From positions 1-7,367 of the forward strand of contig JAAYHT010000132.1 of NCBI GenBank assembly GCA_012735285.1: a DNA stretch of 7,367 bases, written 5' to 3'. The notes below the pieces were generated by a model that had not been told where the DNA came from, searched no databases, and saw only the letters and a program-made list of their open reading frames with translations. The position numbers were made by a program, and so were the translations under genes. This stretch comes from Clostridiales bacterium. Lineage in GTDB: Bacteria; Bacillota; Clostridia; Peptostreptococcales; Anaerovoracaceae. This document shows, piece by piece, positions 1 through 5,201 of this stretch. Within the stretch, counting starts at the first letter, position 1; each line of letters opens with the position of its first letter.

Positions 1-1107
1 GATCGTAACTTCATCAGCCAGCACAGATAATCTCTTTCCACTTTTCTTAACTACTTTCAGCAGTTGTAAAGCAGATAATATTCCATCGCCTGTAGTGCTA
101 TGATTTAAAAATATTATGTGTCCTGACTGTTCTCCACCTAATACACATCCAGTCTTTAGCATGCTTTCTAGTACATATCTGTCTCCGACCTGGGTAACAT
201 CAACTTTACATCCTAGTTCCTCTAAAGCCTTATGTAGTCCTAGATTGCTCATTACGGTAACGGTTACCCTATCGCCCAGGAGTTCACCTGACTCTTTTAG
301 CATCTTTGCACAGATATAGATCACTCTATCGCCATCAATTATTCTTCCGTTTTCATCAATTGCGATAAGGCGATCAGCGTCTCCGTCAAATGCCAGACCC
401 AGGTCTGCTTTTTCCTCTACTACACGTTTTTGTAATTCTTCGGGATGGGTGGACCCACACTTTTCATTAATGTTAATACCGTTAGGCTTATTTGCAATTA
501 CTACTACATCGGCTCCAAGTTCGGAAAGAACTTTTTCTGCTATTTGGTAAGATGCTCCATTGGCGCAATCAACGACTACTTTCATGCCATAAAGATTTAC
601 ATCGATAGTGCTTTTTAGAAAATCAGCATAGATATTGATGGCATCCTGCTCAGCCTTTTCCGTATACCCTAACTTATCACCTGTTATATGGCTGTTAACA
701 TCTGTATTTTCAACTATAATTCTTTCTATCTCATCTTCTATTTCATCTTCAAGTTTAAAACCTTCGGAATTAAAGAATTTAATACCATTGTATTCAAAAG
801 TATTATGTGAAGCGGAAATAACAACGCCGGCATCAGCTTGCATATATCTTACAAGATAAGCAATAGCAGGTGTAGGCATAATACCAACCTTAATTACTTT
901 ACCACCCATAGATAAAATTCCTGCACTTATGGCATCTTCTAGCATATCACAGGATATCCTTGTGTCCTTTCCTATTAAAACTACAGGTCTTCCTTCTTTT
1001 TTGTTAAGGACATAAGTTCCGGCTTTACCTAAGTTGAAAGCAAGTTCCGGTGTCAGTTCTAAATTTGCAATTCCTCTTACTCCATCAGTGCCAAAAAGTC
1101 TACTCAT
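1..1107 (-). CDS. glmM: Phosphoglucosamine mutase GlmM (3' end outside window)
   Basis: GlmM converts glucosamine-6-phosphate to glucosamine-1-phosphate in the cytoplasm, a step towards UDP-GlcNAc and peptidoglycan. The 369 codons present, of about 450 usual for the family, start MSRLFGTDGVRG. They carry the phosphoserine loop ISASHN (active Ser about residue 100), the metal loop DGDADR (241-246) and the sugar loop GEQSGH (325-330). The reading frame is open to base 1, so the C-terminal phosphate-binding domain lies beyond the window. The ATG is chosen because AGGAG (1115-1119) sits 7 nt upstream and the protein begins as GlmM proteins do. It overlaps the end of cdaR by 8 bp (ATGAGTAG), which suggests translational coupling. 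In several Firmicutes GlmM also binds and inhibits CdaA, which fits this operon. The residue after SHN is Thr, where many homologues have Pro. The family is certain; only the 3' end is missing. Confidence 0.97.
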   Translation of the reverse strand, partial: MSRLFGTDGVRGIANLELTPELAFNLGKAGTYVLNKKEGRPVVLIGKDTRISCDMLEDAISAGILSMGGKVIKVGIMPTPAIAYLVRYMQADAGVVISASHNTFEYNGIKFFNSEGFKLEDEIEDEIERIIVENTDVNSHITGDKLGYTEKAEQDAINIYADFLKSTIDVNLYGMKVVVDCANGASYQIAEKVLSELGADVVVIANKPNGININEKCGSTHPEELQKRVVEEKADLGLAFDGDADRLIAIDENGRIIDGDRVIYICAKMLKESGELLGDRVTVTVMSNLGLHKALEELGCKVDVTQVGDRYVLESMLKTGCVLGGEQSGHIIFLNHSTTGDGILSALQLLKVVKKSGKRLSVLADEVTI

Positions 1108-2341
1108 TTACATTCTCCTGTTCATTTTCTAAAATTGTAATATCCATTTTCTCAGGAATCACAGTAATATTATGCAAATAAACATCATATATTACCTGTA
1201 TTTCTACAATATGATTTCCTTTTTTTAAATCGGATACATCTATAAGTAATTTGAACTTATCCTTTGTAAGCTCATCAACTATTTCCTTTCTTCCTTCAAC
1301 CACAAGACCTACTGTCTCAATCCTGGTATTTACACTCTTACCCCGTGTTAAACCTTCCAAGTTAATTTCATCTACATCAAATTCAAACTCTTTTTTACTT
1401 ACTGGTAGGATCGTGACCCTTGCAACAAGATTTTCAAATCCATTTGCAAGTTCTACACCCTCAGGTAGTACTATTGTTAGAGGGAAGTCTGCTTCCTTGT
1501 CTATATCACTGATATCTATAGGTTCAGCAGCTACAGATTCAATATCCTTAATAGCTTCTTCGCTCCCCTTTATTTTAATAGTCTCTAGAACTTGAACCTC
1601 TGCCCCATATCCGTCAGGCAATCCGCCTACTAGTTCGGTAATGAGCTCTACTTCTTTAAGCTTCAACAGTCTTGCAAATACATCAACTGTGTTTGCAGAA
1701 AGGTTAACATTTTCAACTTCTACACCTGCAAAATTCACAGGCACGGCATTGCCTTGTATAGTTACTCCTTCTTCAGTTAGATCAACAATATTTATAGTTA
1801 CTTGAACCTGATCTACAGTTTCAACCTCTGACTTTGCTCCTGTAACTTCAATCTGCGAGGGTTTAGTAATTACACTGCCGACTTCATAACCCTCAGGAAT
1901 TTCACCCCTATATATAACTTCTACAGGCTTACTCAGCGCTATCAAGTCCTCAATCGTAACCTGTATTCTTGGTGACCTGACATCAACAACCTTTAACGGA
2001 TCCGGAACGCTCACCCTTACTGGAATATAGTTTTCTCCTTTGGTCCATCCGAAGAGATCGGCTTCTGCTACGATTTCTTCAGGGCTAACTTTCAAAATCT
2101 CACTTCGTTTTCCTTCAACAACCACATCTACCGAATATTTCCCATCACCTGCAATAGCAAGCTGTCTTGCTGTTAATGATTGTACATTTAATAACTGAAC
2201 TGGAACATTAGTAATTGTTTCCTGAGTAGTTGGATTAACCTCTCCTATTACATATGCCCATAGAAAAAATGCCACGATAAAAGATACGATGATATTAAAT
2301 GTGCGTTTGCCATCAGAAATCTCTACCTTCTTCCTATTCAT
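1100..2341 (-). CDS. cdaR: CdaA regulator CdaR, YbbR-repeat membrane protein
   Basis: CdaR is a membrane-anchored protein with extracytoplasmic YbbR repeats that binds CdaA and modulates c-di-AMP synthesis. From the chosen ATG it has 413 residues: a short basic N-terminus (MNRKK), one transmembrane segment at about 14-33 (FNIIVSFIVAFFLWAYVIG), then about four YbbR-like beta repeats near 38-130, 131-225, 226-313 and 314-405. An ATG 7 codons upstream (2362) is in frame, but the codons between spell the ribosome site: AGGTGA (2347-2352) lies 5 nt before the ATG at 2341. I therefore prefer 2341. The start overlaps the cdaA stop as ATGAATAG (8 bp), and the end overlaps glmM by 8 bp. The length is somewhat below the roughly 480 residues of the B. 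subtilis protein. The four-repeat boundaries are read by eye and are approximate. Confidence 0.93.
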   Translation of the reverse strand: MNRKKVEISDGKRTFNIIVSFIVAFFLWAYVIGEVNPTTQETITNVPVQLLNVQSLTARQLAIAGDGKYSVDVVVEGKRSEILKVSPEEIVAEADLFGWTKGENYIPVRVSVPDPLKVVDVRSPRIQVTIEDLIALSKPVEVIYRGEIPEGYEVGSVITKPSQIEVTGAKSEVETVDQVQVTINIVDLTEEGVTIQGNAVPVNFAGVEVENVNLSANTVDVFARLLKLKEVELITELVGGLPDGYGAEVQVLETIKIKGSEEAIKDIESVAAEPIDISDIDKEADFPLTIVLPEGVELANGFENLVARVTILPVSKKEFEFDVDEINLEGLTRGKSVNTRIETVGLVVEGRKEIVDELTKDKFKLLIDVSDLKKGNHIVEIQVIYDVYLHNITVIPEKMDITILENEQENVNE

Positions 2342-3179
2342 CCTTGTCACCTCTCTTCCCAAATAATCTGGAAAAGAGATTCTTGCTCTTATCGTCGGCT
2401 AACTGACTCATGTATACGTTTAGAAGTGTCTTTTCAACAGTCTTTATATCTAAAAACCTTGAAAGTTTTCCATCTATGGCAATAGATATGATTCCTGTCT
2501 CTTCTGATACAATCAAAGCTATAGCATCGGAGTGTTCTGTAATTCCGATACCTGCTCTGTGTCTTGTTCCTAAATCCTTGCTCAAAGTCCTGTTTTGTGT
2601 CAATGGCAATACGCATCCTGCAGCCAGAATTCTATCACCTCGTACTATCGTTGCCCCATCATGAAGTGGTGAACCTAAATAGAAAATTGAACCGAACAGC
2701 TCTTCGGAAATTATAGCATCTATTTTAGTACCTGTTTCCACAATATCATTAAGTGAGGTTTCTCTCTCTAATATTATCAAAGCTCCTATTTTATTAACCG
2801 AAAAATAATCTACCGCTTTGATAATGGTAGAAGTAATATGCTTTGCCCTCTCTTTGTCCAGTTCGAAAAAGTGTTTCCCTATAATCTTACTGCGACCGAG
2901 GTATTCCAAAGCTCTCCTAAGCTCAGGCTGAAAAACTATGATAAGGGCAATAACACCTAGAGTCAATGTACCTTCCAATATCCAATTTAAAGTGTAAAGA
3001 TCTAATACATCAGATAGAAAAGTCGCAACTACTAAGATTACTAAACCTTTTACAAGCTGCTCAGCTCTAGTTTCTTGAATAAAGCATAAAATTTTGTACA
3101 CTACATAAGCAACGATTAGAACATCGATGATATCAGTGAAAACAAAACCTGATAAAAGAACTGAAATTGACTCTTTCAT
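2334..3179 (-). CDS. cdaA: Diadenylate cyclase CdaA (c-di-AMP synthase)
   Basis: CdaA makes cyclic di-AMP from two ATP at the membrane. c-di-AMP controls potassium and osmolyte transport and is essential in many Firmicutes. The 281-residue protein has three predicted transmembrane helices in its first 85 residues (about 12-32, 42-60 and 70-84). A DAC domain follows, with the signature DGA at 174-176 (PLHDGATIVRG) and RHR at 206-208 (GTRHRAGIG), then SEETG at 225-229. Length and order match the CdaA (DacA/YbbP) class rather than DisA or CdaS. The ATG has GAGGA (3186-3190) 6 nt upstream. It is the first gene of a cdaA-cdaR-glmM operon, with a good sigma-A promoter at 3225-3253 and a terminator isolating it from hpf upstream. 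No catalytic residue appears lost. Confidence 0.97.
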   Translation of the reverse strand: MKESISVLLSGFVFTDIIDVLIVAYVVYKILCFIQETRAEQLVKGLVILVVATFLSDVLDLYTLNWILEGTLTLGVIALIIVFQPELRRALEYLGRSKIIGKHFFELDKERAKHITSTIIKAVDYFSVNKIGALIILERETSLNDIVETGTKIDAIISEELFGSIFYLGSPLHDGATIVRGDRILAAGCVLPLTQNRTLSKDLGTRHRAGIGITEHSDAIALIVSEETGIISIAIDGKLSRFLDIKTVEKTLLNVYMSQLADDKSKNLFSRLFGKRGDKDE

Positions 3180-3224
3180 TTGCCATCCTCTTAGGAATTA
3201 CCAACTATATAATATACCTTAATA

Positions 3225-3253
3225 ATTGTATCTAATTCACGGAAATTATTCAA
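3225..3253 (-). promoter_or_regulatory. Sigma-A promoter of the cdaA-cdaR-glmM operon
   Basis: On the minus strand TTGAAT (3253-3248) is followed after exactly 17 nt by TACAAT (3230-3225). These match the TTGACA and TATAAT consensus in 4 and 5 of 6 positions, respectively. Transcription would start near 3218, about 38 nt upstream of the cdaA ATG. It lies just downstream of the hpf terminator, so the c-di-AMP operon is likely transcribed independently of hpf. A second -10-like TATATT at 3216-3211 lacks a good -35. Confidence 0.7.
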
Positions 3254-3274
3254 TAGAAATAGAATCAATTTAAT

Positions 3275-3307
3275 TTCAAAAGATCGGGGAGCTTCCTCCC
3301 CGATCTT
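3275..3307 (-). terminator. Intrinsic terminator after hpf
   Basis: The stem pairs 3280-3291 with 3296-3307 (12 bp, including the GC-rich block GGGGAG/CTCCCC) around a 4-nt GAAG loop on the minus strand. It is followed by a short U run (TTTT, then GAAATTA). It lies 17 bp past the hpf stop. On the plus strand the stem is followed by TATC rather than a T run, so it serves leftward transcription only. Confidence 0.88.
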
Positions 3308-3323
3308 ATCTATATAAGTAAAC

Positions 3324-3851
3324 TTATAGATTAGGCTCTAGTAGTCCGTATTTACCGTCATTTCGTTTATAAACCACACCTATTGAATCCGTCTCCATGT
3401 TGATGAAAATATAGAAACTATGACCCAATAACTCCATTTGCATTACCGCTTCTTCCACGTTCATAGGAAGTAAATCGAAGGTCTTTCTTCTTACGATTTC
3501 TATATCAGGCTCTGCTTCTTTAGATTCTGGCATATTAGCGAAGATAAACTCTTTATGATCCTTGTGTTTACGTTGCAGCTTTGTCTTGAAGCGCGACATC
3601 TGGGAAGCTAATTTGTCCACCACTTTGTCAACACCTGCGTAAATATCATTAGTCTCTTCTTCAGCTCTAAAAATTGTTCCCTTTGCATTAATAGTAGCTT
3701 CTATCTTTTGACGACCCTTTTCCATATTCAATGTCACGTTTGCTATGATATCTTTTGAGAAATACTTACCTAGCTTCTCGAACTTCTTTTCAATAATCTC
3801 CTTTAGATAATCGCTGGCGTTGAAGTTTTTACTGCTTATGATTACTCTCAT
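3324..3851 (-). CDS. hpf: Long-form ribosome hibernation promoting factor
   Basis: Long HPF (also RaiA/YvyD) binds the 30S decoding region and dimerises 70S ribosomes into inactive 100S particles in stationary phase or stress. At 175 residues it has the two expected parts. The N-terminal S30AE/YfiA domain (about 1-100, starting MRVIISSKNFNASDYLKEII) is joined by a linker (about 100-118) to the C-terminal dimerisation domain (about 119-175, IVRRKTFDLLPMNVEEAVMQMELLGHSFYIF). The ATG has AAAAGGGGG (3859-3867) 7 nt upstream. That ribosome site forms half of a perfect 16-bp palindrome at 3863-3878. A sigma-H-like promoter lies at 3892-3920; in B. subtilis the orthologue yvyD is known to respond to sigma-H and sigma-B. 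The gene is monocistronic here, bounded by its own terminator rather than running into secA as in some relatives. Confidence 0.97.
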   Translation of the reverse strand: MRVIISSKNFNASDYLKEIIEKKFEKLGKYFSKDIIANVTLNMEKGRQKIEATINAKGTIFRAEEETNDIYAGVDKVVDKLASQMSRFKTKLQRKHKDHKEFIFANMPESKEAEPDIEIVRRKTFDLLPMNVEEAVMQMELLGHSFYIFINMETDSIGVVYKRNDGKYGLLEPNL

Positions 3852-3862
3852 GCTGTTTCCCC

Positions 3863-3878
3863 CTTTTAACGTTAAAAG
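3863..3878. promoter_or_regulatory. Perfect 16-bp palindrome over the hpf ribosome site
   Basis: CTTTTAACGTTAAAAG is identical on both strands, and its proximal half contains part of the hpf Shine-Dalgarno (AAAAGGGGG). In RNA it could form a 6-bp hairpin (CUUUUA/UAAAAG) with a 4-nt ACGU loop. That hairpin would be weak because it is mostly A-U. As DNA it could be an operator for a dimeric repressor. No regulator can be named from the sequence. Confidence 0.45.
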
Positions 3879-3891
3879 TAGCTTTAATTAC

Positions 3892-3920
3892 TTATACCCC
3901 AGAAAAGGTGTTTTTCCTCT
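3892..3920 (-). promoter_or_regulatory. Candidate sigma-H promoter of hpf
   Basis: On the minus strand AGAGGAAAA (3920-3912) fits the sigma-H -35 consensus RNAGGAWWW. After 11 nt, GGGGTATAA (3900-3892) fits RNNGAATWW except for one base (T for A in GAAT). A start near 3887 would give a leader of about 36 nt that includes the palindrome. Control of hpf by sigma-H is established in Bacillus and is inferred here. Confidence 0.45.
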
Positions 3921-4039
3921 TTTTGTTTAGAAAAATATTTATTCATTAGCATAGGCTAACCGTTCATGACTTTAAGAAAAAATGTTTAATATTGTCGAAT
4001 TTTTGTACTATTTATTACAAAATTAAAAGCTGTTGATAT

Positions 4040-4060
4040 TGTGGATAACTCTGTGTATAA
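4040..4060 (+). promoter_or_regulatory. Pair of DnaA boxes
   Basis: TGTGGATAA (4040-4048) and TGTGTATAA (4052-4060) are both exact matches to the DnaA-box consensus TTATNCACA read on the other strand. They share orientation and are spaced 12 bp start to start, about one helical turn, a geometry that would favour cooperative DnaA binding. They lie about 190 bp upstream of the hpf start. Confidence 0.6.
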
Positions 4061-4176
4061 TTGAAAAATCAATGTTTAAGATGTGGACATTTGCTGTGTG
4101 CATATTTATTCATTATTATGCTATTTTAATATTGAATAAATCTCTATTATTGTTGCAATCTACACGTTTTTATGCT

Positions 4177-4196
4177 ATTAATAATTATTAATAATT
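4177..4196. repeat. Tandem A/T decamer, palindromic
   Basis: ATTAATAATT occurs twice head to tail, and the first 16 bases form a perfect palindrome. It contains no G or C and lies 48 bp from the second DnaA-box pair. It would unwind easily. It may simply reflect base composition. Confidence 0.5.
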
Positions 4197-4243
4197 TTCG
4201 TCAATTTTTTAATTATAAATATTTTTCGCCATCTTTTATTAGC

Positions 4244-4263
4244 TGTGGATAAAAAGTGGATAA
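4244..4263 (+). promoter_or_regulatory. Second pair of DnaA boxes
   Basis: TGTGGATAA (4244-4252) is an exact DnaA box, and AGTGGATAA (4255-4263) matches 8 of 9 positions. Both have the same orientation as the pair at 4040-4060 and are spaced 11 bp start to start. They abut the 3' end of the structured RNA, and the second box overlaps its U-rich tail. Confidence 0.55.
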
Positions 4264-4290
4264 AAATAAATCAGATAATGGAATTGCCCA
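4262..4290 (-). terminator. Probable 3' end of the raiA RNA
   Basis: The 3' arm of the 20-bp closing stem (4290-4271) runs directly into TTTATTTTT (4270-4262) on the minus strand. Stem plus U-rich tract resembles an intrinsic terminator, although the 5' arm lies about 160 nt upstream rather than adjacent. The plus strand has no T run after the opposite arm, which sets the transcript direction. Confidence 0.45.
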
Positions 4291-4472
4291 GCTGACCTGG
4301 TCTTTGCCCCCACACTTGCCTGTCGATTTCTGTCGTTTCCGAACTGACCGACAGGTCTTACAACTAGGCTACGCCATGATCACTGCCGCCTTGCGGTCCA
4401 GCTTACGTGGGTCCTTTCGCCCGTAGCTAGCATGAACTTTCAACCACAGACCTGGGCAATTCCATTATCTGA
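4271..4472 (-). ncRNA. raiA RNA: raiA-motif structured noncoding RNA
   Basis: This is a compact G+C-richer island closed by a perfect 20-bp inverted repeat (4453-4472 with 4271-4290), which would form the basal helix of an RNA of about 202 nt. Inside, after an 8-nt 3'-side bulge, GGUCU (4452-4448) pairs with AGACC (4303-4299). Further hairpins are GGG/CCC (4422-4409), CCGC/GCGG (4396-4386) and CCUGUCG/CGACAGG (4355-4349 with 4325-4319). The size, complex fold and exact position between comFC and hpf (raiA), in their orientation, match the raiA motif described in Firmicutes and Actinobacteria. The mechanism of that RNA is not settled; its loss in Clostridium acetobutylicum was reported to affect sporulation and aggregation. 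The element starts 3 nt after the comFC stop and ends 419 nt before hpf, too far for a simple leader. The identification rests on context and fold, not on a covariance-model search. Confidence 0.82.
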
Positions 4473-4475
4473 CTT

Positions 4476-5201
4476 CTATGCTCCAGCTGCAAAAGTCAGC
4501 ACGTATACAGAAGATGCTCCCGATTCAAGCAACACTTCCGAGCATGCGTTTACTGTGCTGCCGGTAGTAAATATGTCGTCAACTAACAGAATTGTTATAT
4601 TCTTTATTATATGAGCCCTATCCTTATCTACCGAAAATGCTCCCTCTAAGTTCTTCTTCCTTTCCTCTGCTCCCAGGCTGCTCATAGGCCTTGTATCTAC
4701 ATTTCTCATCAAAAGGTCCAAGCTATATGGTTTATCCAGATTTCTCGCCAAAGCTCGAGCTAATAAGGCAGCTTGATTATATCCTCTCCGCCTTTCCTTT
4801 TGTTTATACATGGGAACAGCTAAAATTAAATCTGCATCTATATCTTCAGAGAGTATGCGCTCATACATCAGTTGCGCTAGTTTTTCTCCATAATAACTTT
4901 TGTCTCCATATTTAAACTGATGAACGATATCCCTTTCAACTCTGCCATATCTTACGGTAGTAAATCCTCTATTGAATTTACGATCATAGATGCTACAGTC
5001 TCTGCAGATATCCCTGTCGTAATTATATAGTGGTTTTCCACATTTGCTACAAGAGTAACTGTCAACCCACTGCAGTATTCTGACACAATGCCCGCATAAG
5101 GAATATGGCATTGTACTGTCAATAGGGCGCTCACAGTATATACAGTATATATTAGACGGAAATATTAATTCAAGCAAGGGTTTAATTATTTTTTCTAGCA
5201 A
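4476..5201 (-). CDS. comFC: ComFC-family phosphoribosyltransferase-like protein
   Basis: ComFC proteins are needed for uptake or processing of transforming DNA in naturally competent bacteria; their exact biochemical role is uncertain. The 241-residue protein has an N-terminal zinc-binding double-zinc-ribbon region with eight cysteines in CxxC pairs (C20/C23, C36/C39, C51/C54, C66/C69). A type I PRTase fold follows, with RRRGYNQA at 137-144 and the PRPP-binding motif VDDIFTTGST at 207-216. The start is a TTG: it has AAGGAG (5210-5215) 8 nt upstream, gives the usual hydrophobic ComFC N-terminus (LEKIIKPLLELIFP), and overlaps the recD2 stop by 7 bp (TTGCTAG). No upstream comFA is visible, so it is in a recD2-comFC operon instead. 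The usual Clostridia do not show competence, so a role in general DNA metabolism is possible. Confidence 0.93.
   Translation of the reverse strand: MLEKIIKPLLELIFPSNIYCIYCERPIDSTMPYSLCGHCVRILQWVDSYSCSKCGKPLYNYDRDICRDCSIYDRKFNRGFTTVRYGRVERDIVHQFKYGDKSYYGEKLAQLMYERILSEDIDADLILAVPMYKQKERRRGYNQAALLARALARNLDKPYSLDLLMRNVDTRPMSSLGAEERKKNLEGAFSVDKDRAHIIKNITILLVDDIFTTGSTVNACSEVLLESGASSVYVLTFAAGA

Larger units (their letters stand above)
3879..4270. other. A/T-rich intergenic region with DnaA boxes
   Basis: This 392-bp spacer separates the structured RNA from hpf and has no credible coding frame. It is very A/T-rich (13 G/C among 60 bases in 4141-4200). It holds two pairs of DnaA-box sequences (4040-4060 and 4244-4263), a tandem A/T decamer (4177-4196) and, at its hpf end, a sigma-H-like promoter. 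A weak sigma-A-like -35 (TTGACG, minus 4204-4199) has no convincing -10. I saw no other promoter I would defend. Confidence 0.7.

Noticed and set aside
1251..1595. Plus-strand open frame of 114 codons inside cdaR
   Set aside because: It is antisense to YbbR repeats, Ser/Ile/Leu-rich as expected of a shadow frame, and lacks a ribosome site.
2342..2362. Upstream ATG of cdaR at 2362
   Set aside because: The seven extra codons are the ribosome-binding region (GAGGTGACAAGG) of the ATG at 2341, which also gives the typical basic N-terminus before the membrane helix.
3894..3899. Sigma-B -10 element (GGGTAT, minus strand) for hpf
   Set aside because: No GTTTAA-like -35 lies 13-15 nt upstream. The same bases fit a sigma-H promoter better, and most Clostridia lack sigma-B.
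3879..4270. Chromosomal origin of replication
   Set aside because: DnaA boxes and A/T-rich DNA are present, but dnaA, dnaN, rpmH, gidA or other typical oriC neighbours are absent and only four boxes are seen.
4271..4472. A short non-autonomous transposon (MITE-like) because of the 20-bp terminal inverted repeats and 202-bp size
   Set aside because: The flanks (AAATAAA before, CTTCTAT after) show no target-site duplication, the interior is richly structured, and the position between comFC and hpf is that of the raiA RNA.
4432..4614. Plus-strand open frame across the end of comFC and the RNA element
   Set aside because: It is antisense to the conserved comFC C-terminus and the RNA stem, and has no ribosome site or recognisable protein features.
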